Source of the DNA: Entophlyctis helioformis
Taxonomy: Eukaryota; Chytridiomycota; Chytridiomycetes; Chytridiales; Chytriomycetaceae
Assembly: GCA_025526915.1 (NCBI GenBank)
Contig: JAHLKH010000166.1
Location: forward strand, 1 to 62,717
Direction of reading: 5' to 3'
DNA: 62,717 bases
The notes below the pieces were generated by a model, which was not told the DNA's origin, did not search any database, and saw nothing but the letters and a program-made list of their open reading frames with translations. Positions 11,532 through 21,170 of the stretch are shown piece after piece. Numbering within the stretch: position 1 is the first letter of the stretch; each line of letters begins with the position of its first letter. The position numbers and the translations under genes were made by a program.

Positions 11532-12896
11532 GAACAAAGAGCCGCGATGCACCGGTCGGACGTCCAGAAATGGGGCGGTAGGTTGGTCGGCGGCAGCTGG
11601 GGAAGCAGGGGATCGTAGGCAGGCGGTGCCGGCACCGGAGCAGCGAATCCCTGTTGTGCATAATAGGAGGACGTGGGTTGCTGCATCGGCGCATACGGCG
11701 TGTACATTGACGACGACGCGCCATACATCGGCTGCTGCTGTTGGGACTGTTGCTGTTGTTGCTGCTGTGACGGCGGAAACATCTCATACTGTCCCATGGG
11801 CATCATACCCATCGAGACAGGTTGGTACTGCCCATTGAATGCCGGTTTGCCATACGACATGTTCGGAGTCGTCGAAGACGGCGGCTGGCCATAGCCGGCA
11901 GGCACAGCGCCACTCTGCTGTTGCTGCTGCTGTAACTGTTTCTGAAGCAGCGAGAACTGATGCTCAATGAACTGCTGCTGCGTCATGGGGCGGCCGTCGA
12001 CCATGAAGAGGTTGGAGCCGTCAGGGCCGGGCACGACACGCTGCACAGCGCGTTGGCGCTGGCGGCGCAGCATCAGACAGCAAGCCACGCAAAAGACGAC
12101 GAGGCCAAACACGATGGACGGGGCGATGGCCGCAATCAGGGTGATGTCGATGTAGTCCCAGATACTGATTGGTGTGCAGGTGGATGTGCTGGCTACGCTT
12201 GCGATGTTGTAGGGGCCGAAGCTGGCGCTGGACGTCTGGATCTGCACGGCATAGGTCACCAGGACGTAGGCGGTGCCGTGCGTTGGGTGAATCCGCTGAC
12301 AGGCATTGATGTCGGGCCGGCCAAGGTCGATGTCAGGCTGGCATTGAGGGCGATCGCGGATCCAAAGCGTAGAACAGCCTCGTCCGTATCCGACTCGACA
12401 GTGACGGTATTGTCGCACGGCGAGTAGGTGAATGTGACACGACCCGTGCCGCTGATGGTGGCGCCAGGATTGCATGTTGCCTTTTCGCAGGCAGACGTTG
12501 ACAGCGAGCAGGCCGAGGCAGAGTCGAAGCTGATGCGCGATGCCATGGCGTCGCATGAGAGCGAACTGGCTTCGGTCGTCCAGGACGACGTGTCTGACCT
12601 GTGGATGGCGTGAGTGGATGGTCATATCAGCTGGATCCCTGCAGCCAACAGAACGCCAAAGACTCCTTGAACGCGTCACGGAGAACCACATGCATGGCAA
12701 TCGTGCTTGAAGAGGAGTGTAAGAGAGGCGTTGACCGACACGGCACTCACGTTGTGTACTGGCGCTTGCCCAACAAAGACACGCTGCTATGGCTGCTATC
12801 GATGCCACTGCTGCCACTGCCAGACACTGCAGCAGCCATGACACACACGCCTTCGATGGCCAAAACAGCCATCCCAACTCTCACAAGCCAGAGCAT
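11527..12896 (-). CDS. Six-cysteine type I membrane protein, paralog 4 (Gln-rich tail)
   Basis: Exon 1 (12896-12751) has signal sequence MLWLVRVGMAVLAIEGVCVM and ends LLGKRQYTT with a phase-2 GTGAGT donor. Exon 2 starts at 12598 (SDTSSWTTEAS). The ectodomain has C-x14-C-x6-C-x4-C, then SPCDN, and after a single-base frame break near 12290 the FGPYNIASVASTSTC juxtamembrane segment. The span is ITLIAAIAPSIVFGLVVFCV. The tail has poly-Gln runs, GQPP and MYTPYAP motifs. The stop is uncertain: the tail frame reads on past AATAAA toward 11408, whereas a frame one base away stops at 11527, inside the signal. I chose 11527. The 5' end of this gene is what was duplicated at 6563-6945. Confidence 0.75.
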
Positions 12897-13018
12897 GGCG
12901 CTGAAGGCGCCTGTTGGTTTTGCGAGTTGAATTGGCAAGACGACTGGACAGACCGAGTCGCAGCCCAACACAGCCAGTCAGATGTCGCACCAAAATACAA
13001 GAAAACGAGCAGGATTCT

Positions 13019-14068
13019 TCATTGCAAGTGGCCAGTCGGAGACAGCGGACGCGGCGGATCCAACGCAGACGGAGCATCCACTGGACCTTGTGATGCCAGC
13101 ACGGCAACCTGGTGGTTGATCCACTGTGCCTGGGTCTCAAACTGCCCACCACCACTGCCACCACGGCCACTGCCAGTCCGTCTGGCTTTGAGAGAACCAA
13201 GCACACAGTTCTTGCGTGCCGACCAGCACAAGACAGCAAATACAAGGGCACCCAAGACAGCGCCAGACACGAGGGCCAGCACTGTGCGTGGCGGCCAGCC
13301 GATCGCGGCAGGTGGACAGTAGATGCGGTTGCCGAGTGCCGACACGGTGTATGGACCAAACACGAGCCCGCCGCTGTCGAGAGCCACGGTCCATGTGGCG
13401 ATGGTCGTGTTGTCTGCAGTCGACGTTGACACGGCACCGAGCCGCAGACGGACGAGCGGTCCATCAGATGTCGTGGCGATGCTCATGTACGTCGAGGCAG
13501 GATCAGAGGCAGAGCCAGAGGCAGAGGCAGAGGAGGGGGTGCCGACCGCCACGACCCGACGATCAGTGAACGTATCAACAGCCAACGAAGCGTTGCACAC
13601 CGAGAAGGTGAACGAGATGTCGCCCGTGGCGGGTATGCGGCCGCCCATGAAGCACGTGACGGTATTGCAGGCGAGTGTCGACAGGATGCATGTGCCGGCC
13701 GTGTCGGCTGCGAGTTGTGTCGCCAAGTCTGTGCATCCAGTCGTCCCGCTGTTCCCGCTGTCGGGTTTGGCAGTTTTGCATCGTGTTGCGAATGCCACCC
13801 CATGCGGCTCGTACACGGCCAGCCACGTCAGCAAGCCATCGCGTATGTGCAGTGAATGAGCGAGTGCGTGAGTGAGAGAGAGAGAGGGAGAAGAAAGACA
13901 CCATGACGCGTGCCGACAGACTCACGAGACAGAGTGACGCTTGTCAATCGACACACGGCGACCGTTGCCCACGCTGTCCCTGCCGGCCAGCCTCGCGCTC
14001 CTGGCACAACCGCCACAGCCAAGGACCGTCGCGGCCATGACCGCCATCGCAGACACCGCCAGTCGCAT
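13019..14068 (-). CDS. Six-cysteine type I membrane protein, paralog 5 (intact duplicate of paralog 1)
   Basis: Exon 1 (14068-13926) is a 143-nt signal-peptide exon ending DKRHSVS at a phase-2 GTGAGT donor. Exon 2 begins at 13757 and stays open to the stop at 13019. Ectodomain cysteines follow C-x14-C-x6-C-x4-C, then VCNAS and IYCPP before the span TVLALVSGAVLGALVFAVL. The ~70-residue tail lacks the PY-rich extension of paralogs 2-4 and 6. The reading frame is intact where paralog 1 lost one base. No AG lies between the donor and Glu-Pro-His, so the intron must extend to the AGs at 13758 or just below. Confidence 0.82.
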
Positions 14069-14364
14069 ACGAGATCCAGCACGTCGAGCCAATCCACACA
14101 ACGCGTCTCGGCCGTTTCGGTCGTCTCGGTTGTCTCAAAGTCTCGGTCGTCACAGGCGTCACGGAGACTTGGAGACTCGGAAGTCTTGTGGGAGATGGCG
14201 AGAGAGAGGAAAGGAACAGAGTCTCCCAAAAGCCATCCAAAAGCCAACCAAATGCCCACAGCATCAGTCGACACGCCAACAGACGCCGCGCATCGAGACA
14301 ATGACCCGCGCGCGTGAAAATGACGTCAAGCATGTATATCAATGCGCGTAAAGTGGGGATGCAG

Positions 14365-14370
14365 TTTATT
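14365..14370 (-). terminator. Polyadenylation signal AATAAA of paralog 6
   Basis: AATAAA on the minus strand about 100 nt downstream of the stop at 14469, in the same context (GAATAAACTGCATCCCC) as the signal at 8412-8417. Confidence 0.5.
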
Positions 14371-14468
14371 CGCGATACCATCAATGGATTGTAGTACGGC
14401 AGCTGCATCGGTGCTGGTAGTGGTGGTGGCGGTAGCAGTGGTGGTGGTTGCTCCAATCCGGGCCGTCC

Positions 14469-15725
14469 TTAGCCAGGCGGTCCATAACCAGGCTGCGCAT
14501 AACCAGGCGGCTGCAGGTACATGGGCTGTTGACCATACACCGGCTGCATCTGCTGTGGTTGCATCTGCTGCGGAGGCGGCTGCGGCGACTGTGATTGCCC
14601 ATACATCGGCTGGCTGTATACGGGCTGGCCAGGCGGTGCATACGGCTGCTGCTGCGGCTGACCATAGTATGCCGACGACGGCGGGGGTGGCTGCTGCTGG
14701 CCAAACGCGGCGACGGGGGCCGGGTAAGGCGGAACAGGCGTGCTAGGCTTGTAGCCGCCAGCACCACCGCCGCCGGCTTGGACGATCGTGATATGCCCGC
14801 CAGCGCCAACGGCAGCGGCCGACGGATCGAGGGGAGTGACGCCAGTCTGCCGAGTGTTACGACAGAGACCGCAGCAGCAGATAGCCCACAGCAGGCCACA
14901 GATACAGCAGACAGCGAGGATGGGCAGGACAATGACAATGACGAGGAGGGTCCACGCGGCGGCGGCGGGACACGAATCGTTGAGCGACACAGCCGCCAGA
15001 TTAAAGGGGCCATACTCCAAGGTGTTGGCGGCCACGGGCGTGGAGCCGTTGATCGGCCTGCGGACCACGTCCATTGCAAACGTGACAATGGTTGTGGTGG
15101 TGCCGACCGTGGCCTTGTTGTATCGGACGAGGATGCCGATGCCGTTTGGCAGCATCGAGCCCAGGGGTCGCGTCGCGGTGCCGACGACCAAGGCGTCAGC
15201 GCCCGAGGGCAGGAACATCCTGGCGGTGCTGCCGGAACTCGAGAAGGTGAGGGTCGAGCTGCACGCGGTGTACTTTGTCGTGAAGGTCAGGGCGGGGGCC
15301 GACGGCGCTGTGACGGACTGGGCCGGCAGCGAGCAGGTGAGTGTGGAGCAGTCTGTTGTGTCGAGGGTGAACATGTTGGCCGAGTCGTTAGCGATGCGTG
15401 CCGCCATGGCAGTGCAGTCTGAGCGGTCGGCCGGGGCTGTCCATTGGGCTATTGTGGCTCTGGTTGCGGTGTGGGCGACGGATGGGGTTGGACGTGATTG
15501 TGAGTTGGACGCGACAGCAGGTTGGACGCGTTTGTTTGTTTGTTGGTGGCATGGAGTGCCGCGACAGGAGAGAGGCATCAGCACGGGTGTGTGCGACAGG
15601 AGAGAGGGAGAGAGAGGCGACGCAAGAGAGGCGACGCAAGAGAGCGATAACACTCACGCGTCATATTGCGCATGGACAGCGAGCGGCAACGCCAGGACAC
15701 TCAGGCACAAGCCGAGCAGACGCAT
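14469..15725 (-). CDS. Six-cysteine type I membrane protein, paralog 6
   Basis: Exon 1 (15725-15658) is a clean signal peptide, MRLLGLCLSVLALPLAVHAQ, then YDA and a phase-2 GTGAGT donor. The first usable AG puts exon 2 at 15459 (ATIAQWTAPADRSDC). The second cysteine of the family is replaced by Phe (DSANMF), leaving an unpaired partner. The rest is conserved: C-x4-C, YTAC and NDSCPAAAAW before the span LLVIVIVLPILAVCCICGLL. A Cys-rich stop-transfer segment and a Gln/Pro/Tyr/Gly-rich tail with repeated GYxQPGY-like motifs follow. Unlike the others, the Lys-Arg pair (TNKRVQ) lies in what I call intron, so the splice site deserves RNA support. Confidence 0.78.
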
Positions 15726-15908
15726 TCTGGCAGAGAGAGAGAGAGTAGACGCGACAACAACAAACAGTAAACGCGGACGCGTCTGTATTGGTGGTGGCAA
15801 GACAAGAGCGTGAAATGAGAGATAAAAAAGACGAGAGCAGCATGCCCGAGGGCGGCGGCGAGCCAGCCTCAGACAGACAGACCGAGACACGCGAATGGGG
15901 GAGCCAGC

Positions 15909-17318
15909 TTATTTGCCACCCGAGGTGCCGAGACCCATGACAGCCTTGAAAGTGTCGTAGATCCACCACTGGAGACCGGTGAGGGTACCGATCATGATGA
16001 CACGGGTGCCGAGACCCTTGGTGGCCAGGTTGGCGTAGCCAAACTCCTTGGCAATGACGCCGACCGACTTGCCCTTGTTGACGGGCTTGGACAGGAGCGA
16101 GACGAGCGAGTCGGCAGGGTGCGAGACGATGGCGCAAATGACACCGGCCGAGTAGCCCGAGGCAAAGGTGATGCCGAGCTGGGTGCTCTTGGCGTACGAC
16201 TCCTTGGGGGCGGTGAAGACGTGGGTGTAGAAGAGCGAGACAATCTTCTCAAAGAAGAAGAACTTGGCGACGGTGTAAGGGATCTGACGCGACCACAGGG
16301 GCACGAGCGAGCCGAAGGGGAACTTGGTCTCGGCGCTGTTGCGCGAGATCTCCTTGAGGGCGGGGAAGAAGGCGGTGGGGAAGGTGCCGGGGACCGAGGT
16401 CTGGACCTTGACCTTGACCATCTCGAGGGGGCAGAGGGCGATGTCGGCAAAGACCTCAGCCGAGGCCGAGGCAGCACACCAAATGACCTCCTTGTACTGC
16501 TTCGAGGCCTTCTCGCCGGCCATGTTGGAGTAGGTGTCCTTGAAGACCTCGTAGAGGCCGTACTTGAACATGCCCTGGGCCGAGTAGCCGAGCAGGGTGG
16601 GGAACCAGCCCTTCCAGATGGCAAAGGCACCCTCCTCGGCGAGAATGGTTCTGAGACCGCTGACGAGGCCCTTGTACTTCTGGGGGTTCACCTGTGGGAC
16701 GGATCGATGGGATGGATCGATGGGACAGATCGTCGGCAAGGCAGGGCAAGACAGTCAGTACCCAGCGGCTGGCATGCGATCGTGGAGAGGAAGGAATATT
16801 GCATGGACAGGGGCAATTGATTGTCCCACCACGGGCTCGGATGCGACGGGCACAGCAAGGCGTGGAGAGCGGCCAAGAGAACGGAGCAGCGGCAGTACGG
16901 GCAGCACGGCAGCAGGACGGCAGCGAGCGAGCAGAGCAGAGCAGTGGGCCGGTGGTGGTGGCCGCAGGCTGGGCCACTCTCCACACTCTACAAGCGCACG
17001 CCGCCGCACACCTGCGCACACTCTGCTGCACACGCAGCCGCACACGCAGCCGCCGCTCATCATCTGATCGCTCGCTTCCCGCCAGCGGCACGGCCCACGG
17101 AGACAGCAAGCGGCAAAGCGGGCAAGAGACAGGTGGCAAGAGACAGGGGCAAGAGACAAGCGACGCACCTGCATGTTGCACTTGGTGACATCGAGCGGGG
17201 TGATGGCCGCGTGGGTGAGGCCACAGGCAAGGACACCGCCGAGCATGCACTTGGCGTAGTAGCTCTGGTCGTGGACGACGGCGCCGGCAGTGCGGCTGTT
17301 CCAGGGCTGGACCGACAT
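15909..17318 (-). CDS. MIR1: Mitochondrial phosphate carrier
   Basis: Two exons (17318-17169 and 16691-15909; 477-nt intron) give a 310-residue SLC25 protein. The three carrier signatures are PLDVTK, PLEMVK and, in repeat 3, PADSLVS, the last typical of phosphate carriers rather than P-x-D-x-x-K/R. Six hydrophobic helices are evident, with QGMFKYGLYEVFK and PLWSRQIPYTVAKF, characteristic of this subfamily. It imports inorganic phosphate with protons across the inner membrane for ATP synthesis. Frame and splice sites are intact (CAG|GTGCGT...CACAG|GTG, phase 0). Confidence 0.95.
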
Positions 17319-17680
17319 GGCGAGGCTGCGGGGCGGCAGAGCGGAGGGGAAGGCACAGGCAGGCAGGCGTGTTGATGGTCAGTCGACAGGCAATGAGCAG
17401 CAGGCATTCAGCAGACAGGCATTCAGCAGACAGGCATCCCATGGGTCCCGCATCGCACAACAGCCCATCCACACATCCACGCATCCACGCATCCACGCAC
17501 GGCTCGTACTTTTTTCGATGGCGAGCCAAGCGCCGGGCGAGAACGCGACGCAAAGACACGCACAGTCTGTCACGTGATTGGGCATTTCATTGGCAAGAGG
17601 TACAGAGAGCTGATCCGAAGGGGTTCCGAAGGGGATCCGAAGGGGATGCACAAGAGGATTCAAAGAGGATGCACAAGAGA

Positions 17681-18501
17681 TCAGAGGGCAAGGGCAGCCA
17701 TGGCCGTGAGGGCAAGAGCCACGACCGCGTGGCCAAGCACGCCGAGCCGCGCTTCTCGCGGGTGTGGCCGGGGCAGGCTGTGCACGGCGGCCGACTTGAC
17801 CGTGTCGGCGGGATTGCCAATGAGCACGCCCTGGCACAGGCGCACGTTGGGCTGCAGCTGTGCACGCGGGAGGGCAATGTCCGGGTCGATCTGCGAGCGG
17901 CAGATGCAGGTGCCGATGGACGACGACGCGCCGCTCGGGGTGGTGCCCGAGTTGCGCAGACACAGGGGCACGACGCCGCCCAGCGGGCCGCAGCCGAGCG
18001 TGCATGCGTAGCGCAGCGTCTGGCACTCGAGATCGGGCGAGGCGTACGTGAACGAGGAGCCAAAGTCGTTGAGGATGCCGCCGCAGGTGTAGCAGACGGA
18101 GGAGCAGACGGGGCTGTCGGGATCGGGCGTCCGGGGGTGTGGGCCGCTGGGATGGGAGCGGGAGGGGCGGGTGGGCAGGAGAAGGGCTGGACAGCGAGAT
18201 GCACGCGTCGGAGCCCCAGATGTAGCCCGGCGGGCAGACGGGCAGCGGCGAGCCGCCGTCGTTTGTGCGGGCGGTGGTGTCGTTTACGGGGGGCCGCAGG
18301 TCAGCCAGCGTGCTGATGTAGCCCTGGCCGTTTGAGCGCGAGCAGGCCTCGTAAGCGCCATAGCAGGCTGGGCGGGGCGGGGCGAGCGGAGGTCAGTCTG
18401 TCGTGGCTGGCTAACTGCCTGTCTGTCTGTCGTGGCAGTCTGTGTGTGTGTGAGAGCAGACAGGGGCGGGCAAGCGACTCACGGTCATTGAGACCAAGCA
18501 T
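17681..18501 (-). CDS. Cysteine-rich protein with C-terminal hydrophobic (GPI-type) tail
   Basis: A 19-nt exon (18501-18483, MLGLND plus one base) joins exon 2 at 18367 (CYGAYEACSRSNGQGY). Cysteines are frequent: CPPGY, SDAC, CSSVCYTCGG, LECQTLRYACTLGCG, GTCICRS. The end is a short hydrophobic run without charged residues (HAVVALALTAMAALAL) at the stop, as in GPI-anchor signals. One frame break near 18190. No signal peptide is visible in the six-residue first exon, so an upstream exon may be missing. A secreted or surface protein is likely; family not recognised. Confidence 0.55.
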
Positions 18502-18732
18502 GGCAGTGGTTGTGGTTGTGAGAGTGGTTGTAAGTGGTTGGTTGTGGTCTGTCTACAGCAACCAGGTGGGAGGAGCGAGGGAAAGACGAGGGCGAATGCA
18601 GTTCCGACAGGCAGATGGTGCAAGTCCGACTCCGCCGCGAGTGACGAATGGATGGACAGTGGATGAGCAATGGATGTGCACAGTGGATGGACGTGATGTG
18701 AATGGACAGTTGATGGGATATGCAGCAATCGC

Positions 18733-19455
18733 TTATTGTATTCGAGGCAGGCCGGCCGTGTCGAGCAGCAGGTTGGCAAACAGCGAGCCGTCTGGCTCGG
18801 GCAGTGGCTTGAACTGCGGGGGGAGGGGAAGGGTGGAAGGAGAAGACGACGAAGACGACGACGACGACGACACGCCAAAGACGGACGCGACGGCGGCAGG
18901 CAGCTGGGCGGGCGAGTCGATGCAGGCCAGGTGGCCGAGGGCGTGCAGGGCGTGGGCCAGGTCTGCCTGGTGGTTGTCCATGAGGGCGTCGTTGACCACG
19001 ACCAGCAGCGGCTTGCGCAGGTACAGCGCCTCGAGGATGCAGCCCGAGCCGGCGTGGCTGATGACGGCGTCTGCGGCGGCCATGTCGGCGAGCAGCGACG
19101 GCTTGAAGGGGAACGTGTGGATGTCGAGGGTCAGAGGTGGGGCCAGAGACGGCAGGGAAGACGAGAGGCCAGAAGCCAGAGACGGCCAAGGCAGGGGAGA
19201 GGCGCCGTGCTGCAGCGTCAGGGCGTCGAAGCGGCAGGCCGAGGCCAGCACGGCCAGCGTGCGGTCGCTCAGCAGCTCGGCCACGAGGGCGTCGAAGCGG
19301 GTGGTGCCGACCGTGGCAAACAGGCGGCGAAGAGGCCGAGTGTCTGTGTGTTGTGCTGTTGGTGGTTGTTGTGCTGGTGGTTGTGGTGGTGGTTGTGGTG
19401 GTGGTGGTGGTTGTGGTGGTGGTTGTGGTGGTTGTGGCTGTCGCCGTCGGTGCAT
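18733..19455 (-). CDS. ALG13: UDP-GlcNAc transferase catalytic subunit Alg13
   Basis: The GT28 C-terminal fold signature is present: FATVGTTRFDALV near the start of the domain, and ADAVISHAGSGCILEAL, then RKPLLVVVNDALMDNHQADL near its end. These are diagnostic of Alg13, which pairs with membrane-bound Alg14 to add the second GlcNAc to dolichol-PP-GlcNAc on the cytosolic ER face. Compared with yeast (about 200 residues), this copy has an N-terminal Pro/Gln-rich extension encoded by a GGTTGT-type repeat, and a Ser-rich insert (poly-Ser) before the C-terminus. Start chosen at ATG 19455; the frame stays open further upstream, but that would overlap the divergent PI31 promoter. AATAAG follows the stop. 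Confidence 0.88.
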   Translation of the reverse strand: MHRRRQPQPPQPPPQPPPPPQPPPQPPAQQPPTAQHTDTRPLRRLFATVGTTRFDALVAELLSDRTLAVLASACRFDALTLQHGASPLPWPSLASGLSSSLPSLAPPLTLDIHTFPFKPSLLADMAAADAVISHAGSGCILEALYLRKPLLVVVNDALMDNHQADLAHALHALGHLACIDSPAQLPAAVASVFGVSSSSSSSSSSPSTLPLPPQFKPLPEPDGSLFANLLLDTAGLPRIQ

Positions 19456-19595
19456 GGCGTCTTCTTGGAAAAGGACAAGAGAGTCGACAAAGAGTCGGCA
19501 GAGAGAAAGAGTGGCTTGGAGAAGGTCGAGTCTTAAGAGACTTCTCTTCGCTCTTCCTTCCTGTATCTGCATCTCCATCTCGATCGCTCGCTGAG

Positions 19596-21053
19596 ATGGC
19601 CGACGCAAACCCCCTGGCGCCGCTTGCCCTGCTGGCCACGCTCGGCCGCGTCTTGGCCGTGGGTGCTCCTGCCCTACGTCTTCTAGCTGGTCTTCTCGTG
19701 CACCTGCTCCTACTTCTAGCTCTTCTACGTCGACGCTCTTCTACGTCCGTCGGCGGCCCACGATGCCCCGCTGCTGGCCTCGCCCGCCGACCTGGCCGTC
19801 GCCACCTGCCACGCCGCGCTGACCGCCCTCGGCTTCCGCTTCCTGGGCATCGGCGAAGGTGCGGCCACCCTGGTCCATGCCATGCCACTCCATCCACCTC
19901 CACACCACACTTACACTCTCGCCCACCGACAGACACGCCCCGCTCGGCCCCTGCTGCTTCCCATGCTTCCAACACCAACACCAACAGCGACTCTACAGAC
20001 GACTCCTCAGACGCCGCCCGCCTGCCGCCCGCCTGGAACGCGACCGGCGACACCTACTCGCTGCGCTACGCCCACCCGCAGTCGTCCTTCACCTTCCTGC
20101 TCAAGGCCGTGCGGCTGGCCTCCAAGCTCATCCTGCACGCCATGTCCATCCAGGCCGCCGTCGTCCACGACCTGGCCCTCGACGTCTCGTCGCTCGCTGA
20201 CGCCTCCTCGTTCCCCATCCGCCGCTCGTCGCTTGCTGCTGCCTCCACAAATGCGTCCAATGCTTCCACCAATACTTTCACCAGATCGTCCACCAATACG
20301 TCCACAGATGCGGCCGACTGGTGGGCACCGCACCCGCTCGGCCGCGCCTTCCTCTCAAAGGACCGCCTCGAAGAGTTTGTGTACCAGTTCAAGACCAGGA
20401 TCGTGCAGCAGCTGATCCCCGGCCTCAACAAGCCCGGCTACGAAGAGTCGCGGCCCCTGCCCTCGGCCACTGCATCGACCGCTGCACCCACACCTGCCCA
20501 TCCACAACCGTCGGGCTCCTTGAGAGATCCCGCCCGCGGCGGCCGTGCGCCCGACTGGGAACCGAGCGGCGTGCCGTTCCCTGGCCAGGGCGGTGGCGGT
20601 GGCCGCGCGTCCGGCGCGCCGTTTGCTCCAAGCCCGTACGGCGTCGGCGACGTGGATCTAGACCCCTTTGCCGCCGCGCCGGGTCTCATCCTGCCTGGCC
20701 GTGGCGGCATGTATCCAGGCGGTGGCGGTGGGCATGCATCCAGGCGGCGGCATGTTTGTCGGCCCCGATCACCCCATGTTTGGTGGCCCTGGCGGTGGTG
20801 GCCCGTTTGCGCCGCCAATGGGCGGGCCGCTGCGGTTGCCCCACGGCGCCGTGCCGCCCGGTGCACGCTTTGACCCCATCACGCCATTCGGCCCGCGTCC
20901 CGGCGGCCGTGGCGGCTTTGGCGGCGGCCCATCGCGCGGCGGCTTTGGCCCAAACGTCCCCGGCTTTGGCCGGCCGGCCACCCTGCCAACCCCAATCCGT
21001 TCAGCGGCGATCCCGACAATGACGAGCTGCCGCCGCCCGGCATGTACATGTAA
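19596..21053 (+). CDS. PSMF1: Proteasome inhibitor PI31-like protein
   Basis: Exons 19596-19658, 19720-19858 and 19933-21053. Exon 2 ends TALGFRFLGIGE, and exon 3 has PPAWNATGDTYSLRYAHPQS and FTFLLKAVRLASKLILHAM, matching the PI31 N-terminal FP domain. The C-terminus is Gly/Pro-rich (GPDHPMFGG, PPGARFDPITPFGPRPGG) and ends NDELPPPGMYM, like the DELPPPGYDDMYM-type tail of PI31 that contacts the proteasome. Single-base frame breaks near 20735 and 20990 must be bridged to reach that tail. PI31 modulates 20S proteasome activity and assembly. The gene is divergent from ALG13, with 140 bp between start codons. Confidence 0.82.
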
Positions 21054-21170
21054 CCCCTCACACTCCCACACATCTCTCTCCTCTCCTCTCTCGCATCCCT
21101 CTATCAGCACGGAAATGAAACCACATTGCACATATCCCAGCTCATCCATCCATCCATCCATCCATCCAGT

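Larger units (their letters stand above)
12531..14372. repeat. Segmental duplication, copy 2 (about 1.84 kb)
   Basis: Partner of 6579-8417. This copy is probably closer to the ancestral arrangement: both genes it touches (paralogs 4 and 5) continue correctly beyond or within it, whereas copy 1 cuts paralog 4's relative short. Confidence 0.85.

Noticed and set aside
16119..16820. Long plus-strand ORF opposite the phosphate carrier
   Set aside because: Shadow of a strongly biased GC-rich coding sequence; the minus strand has the conserved carrier motifs.
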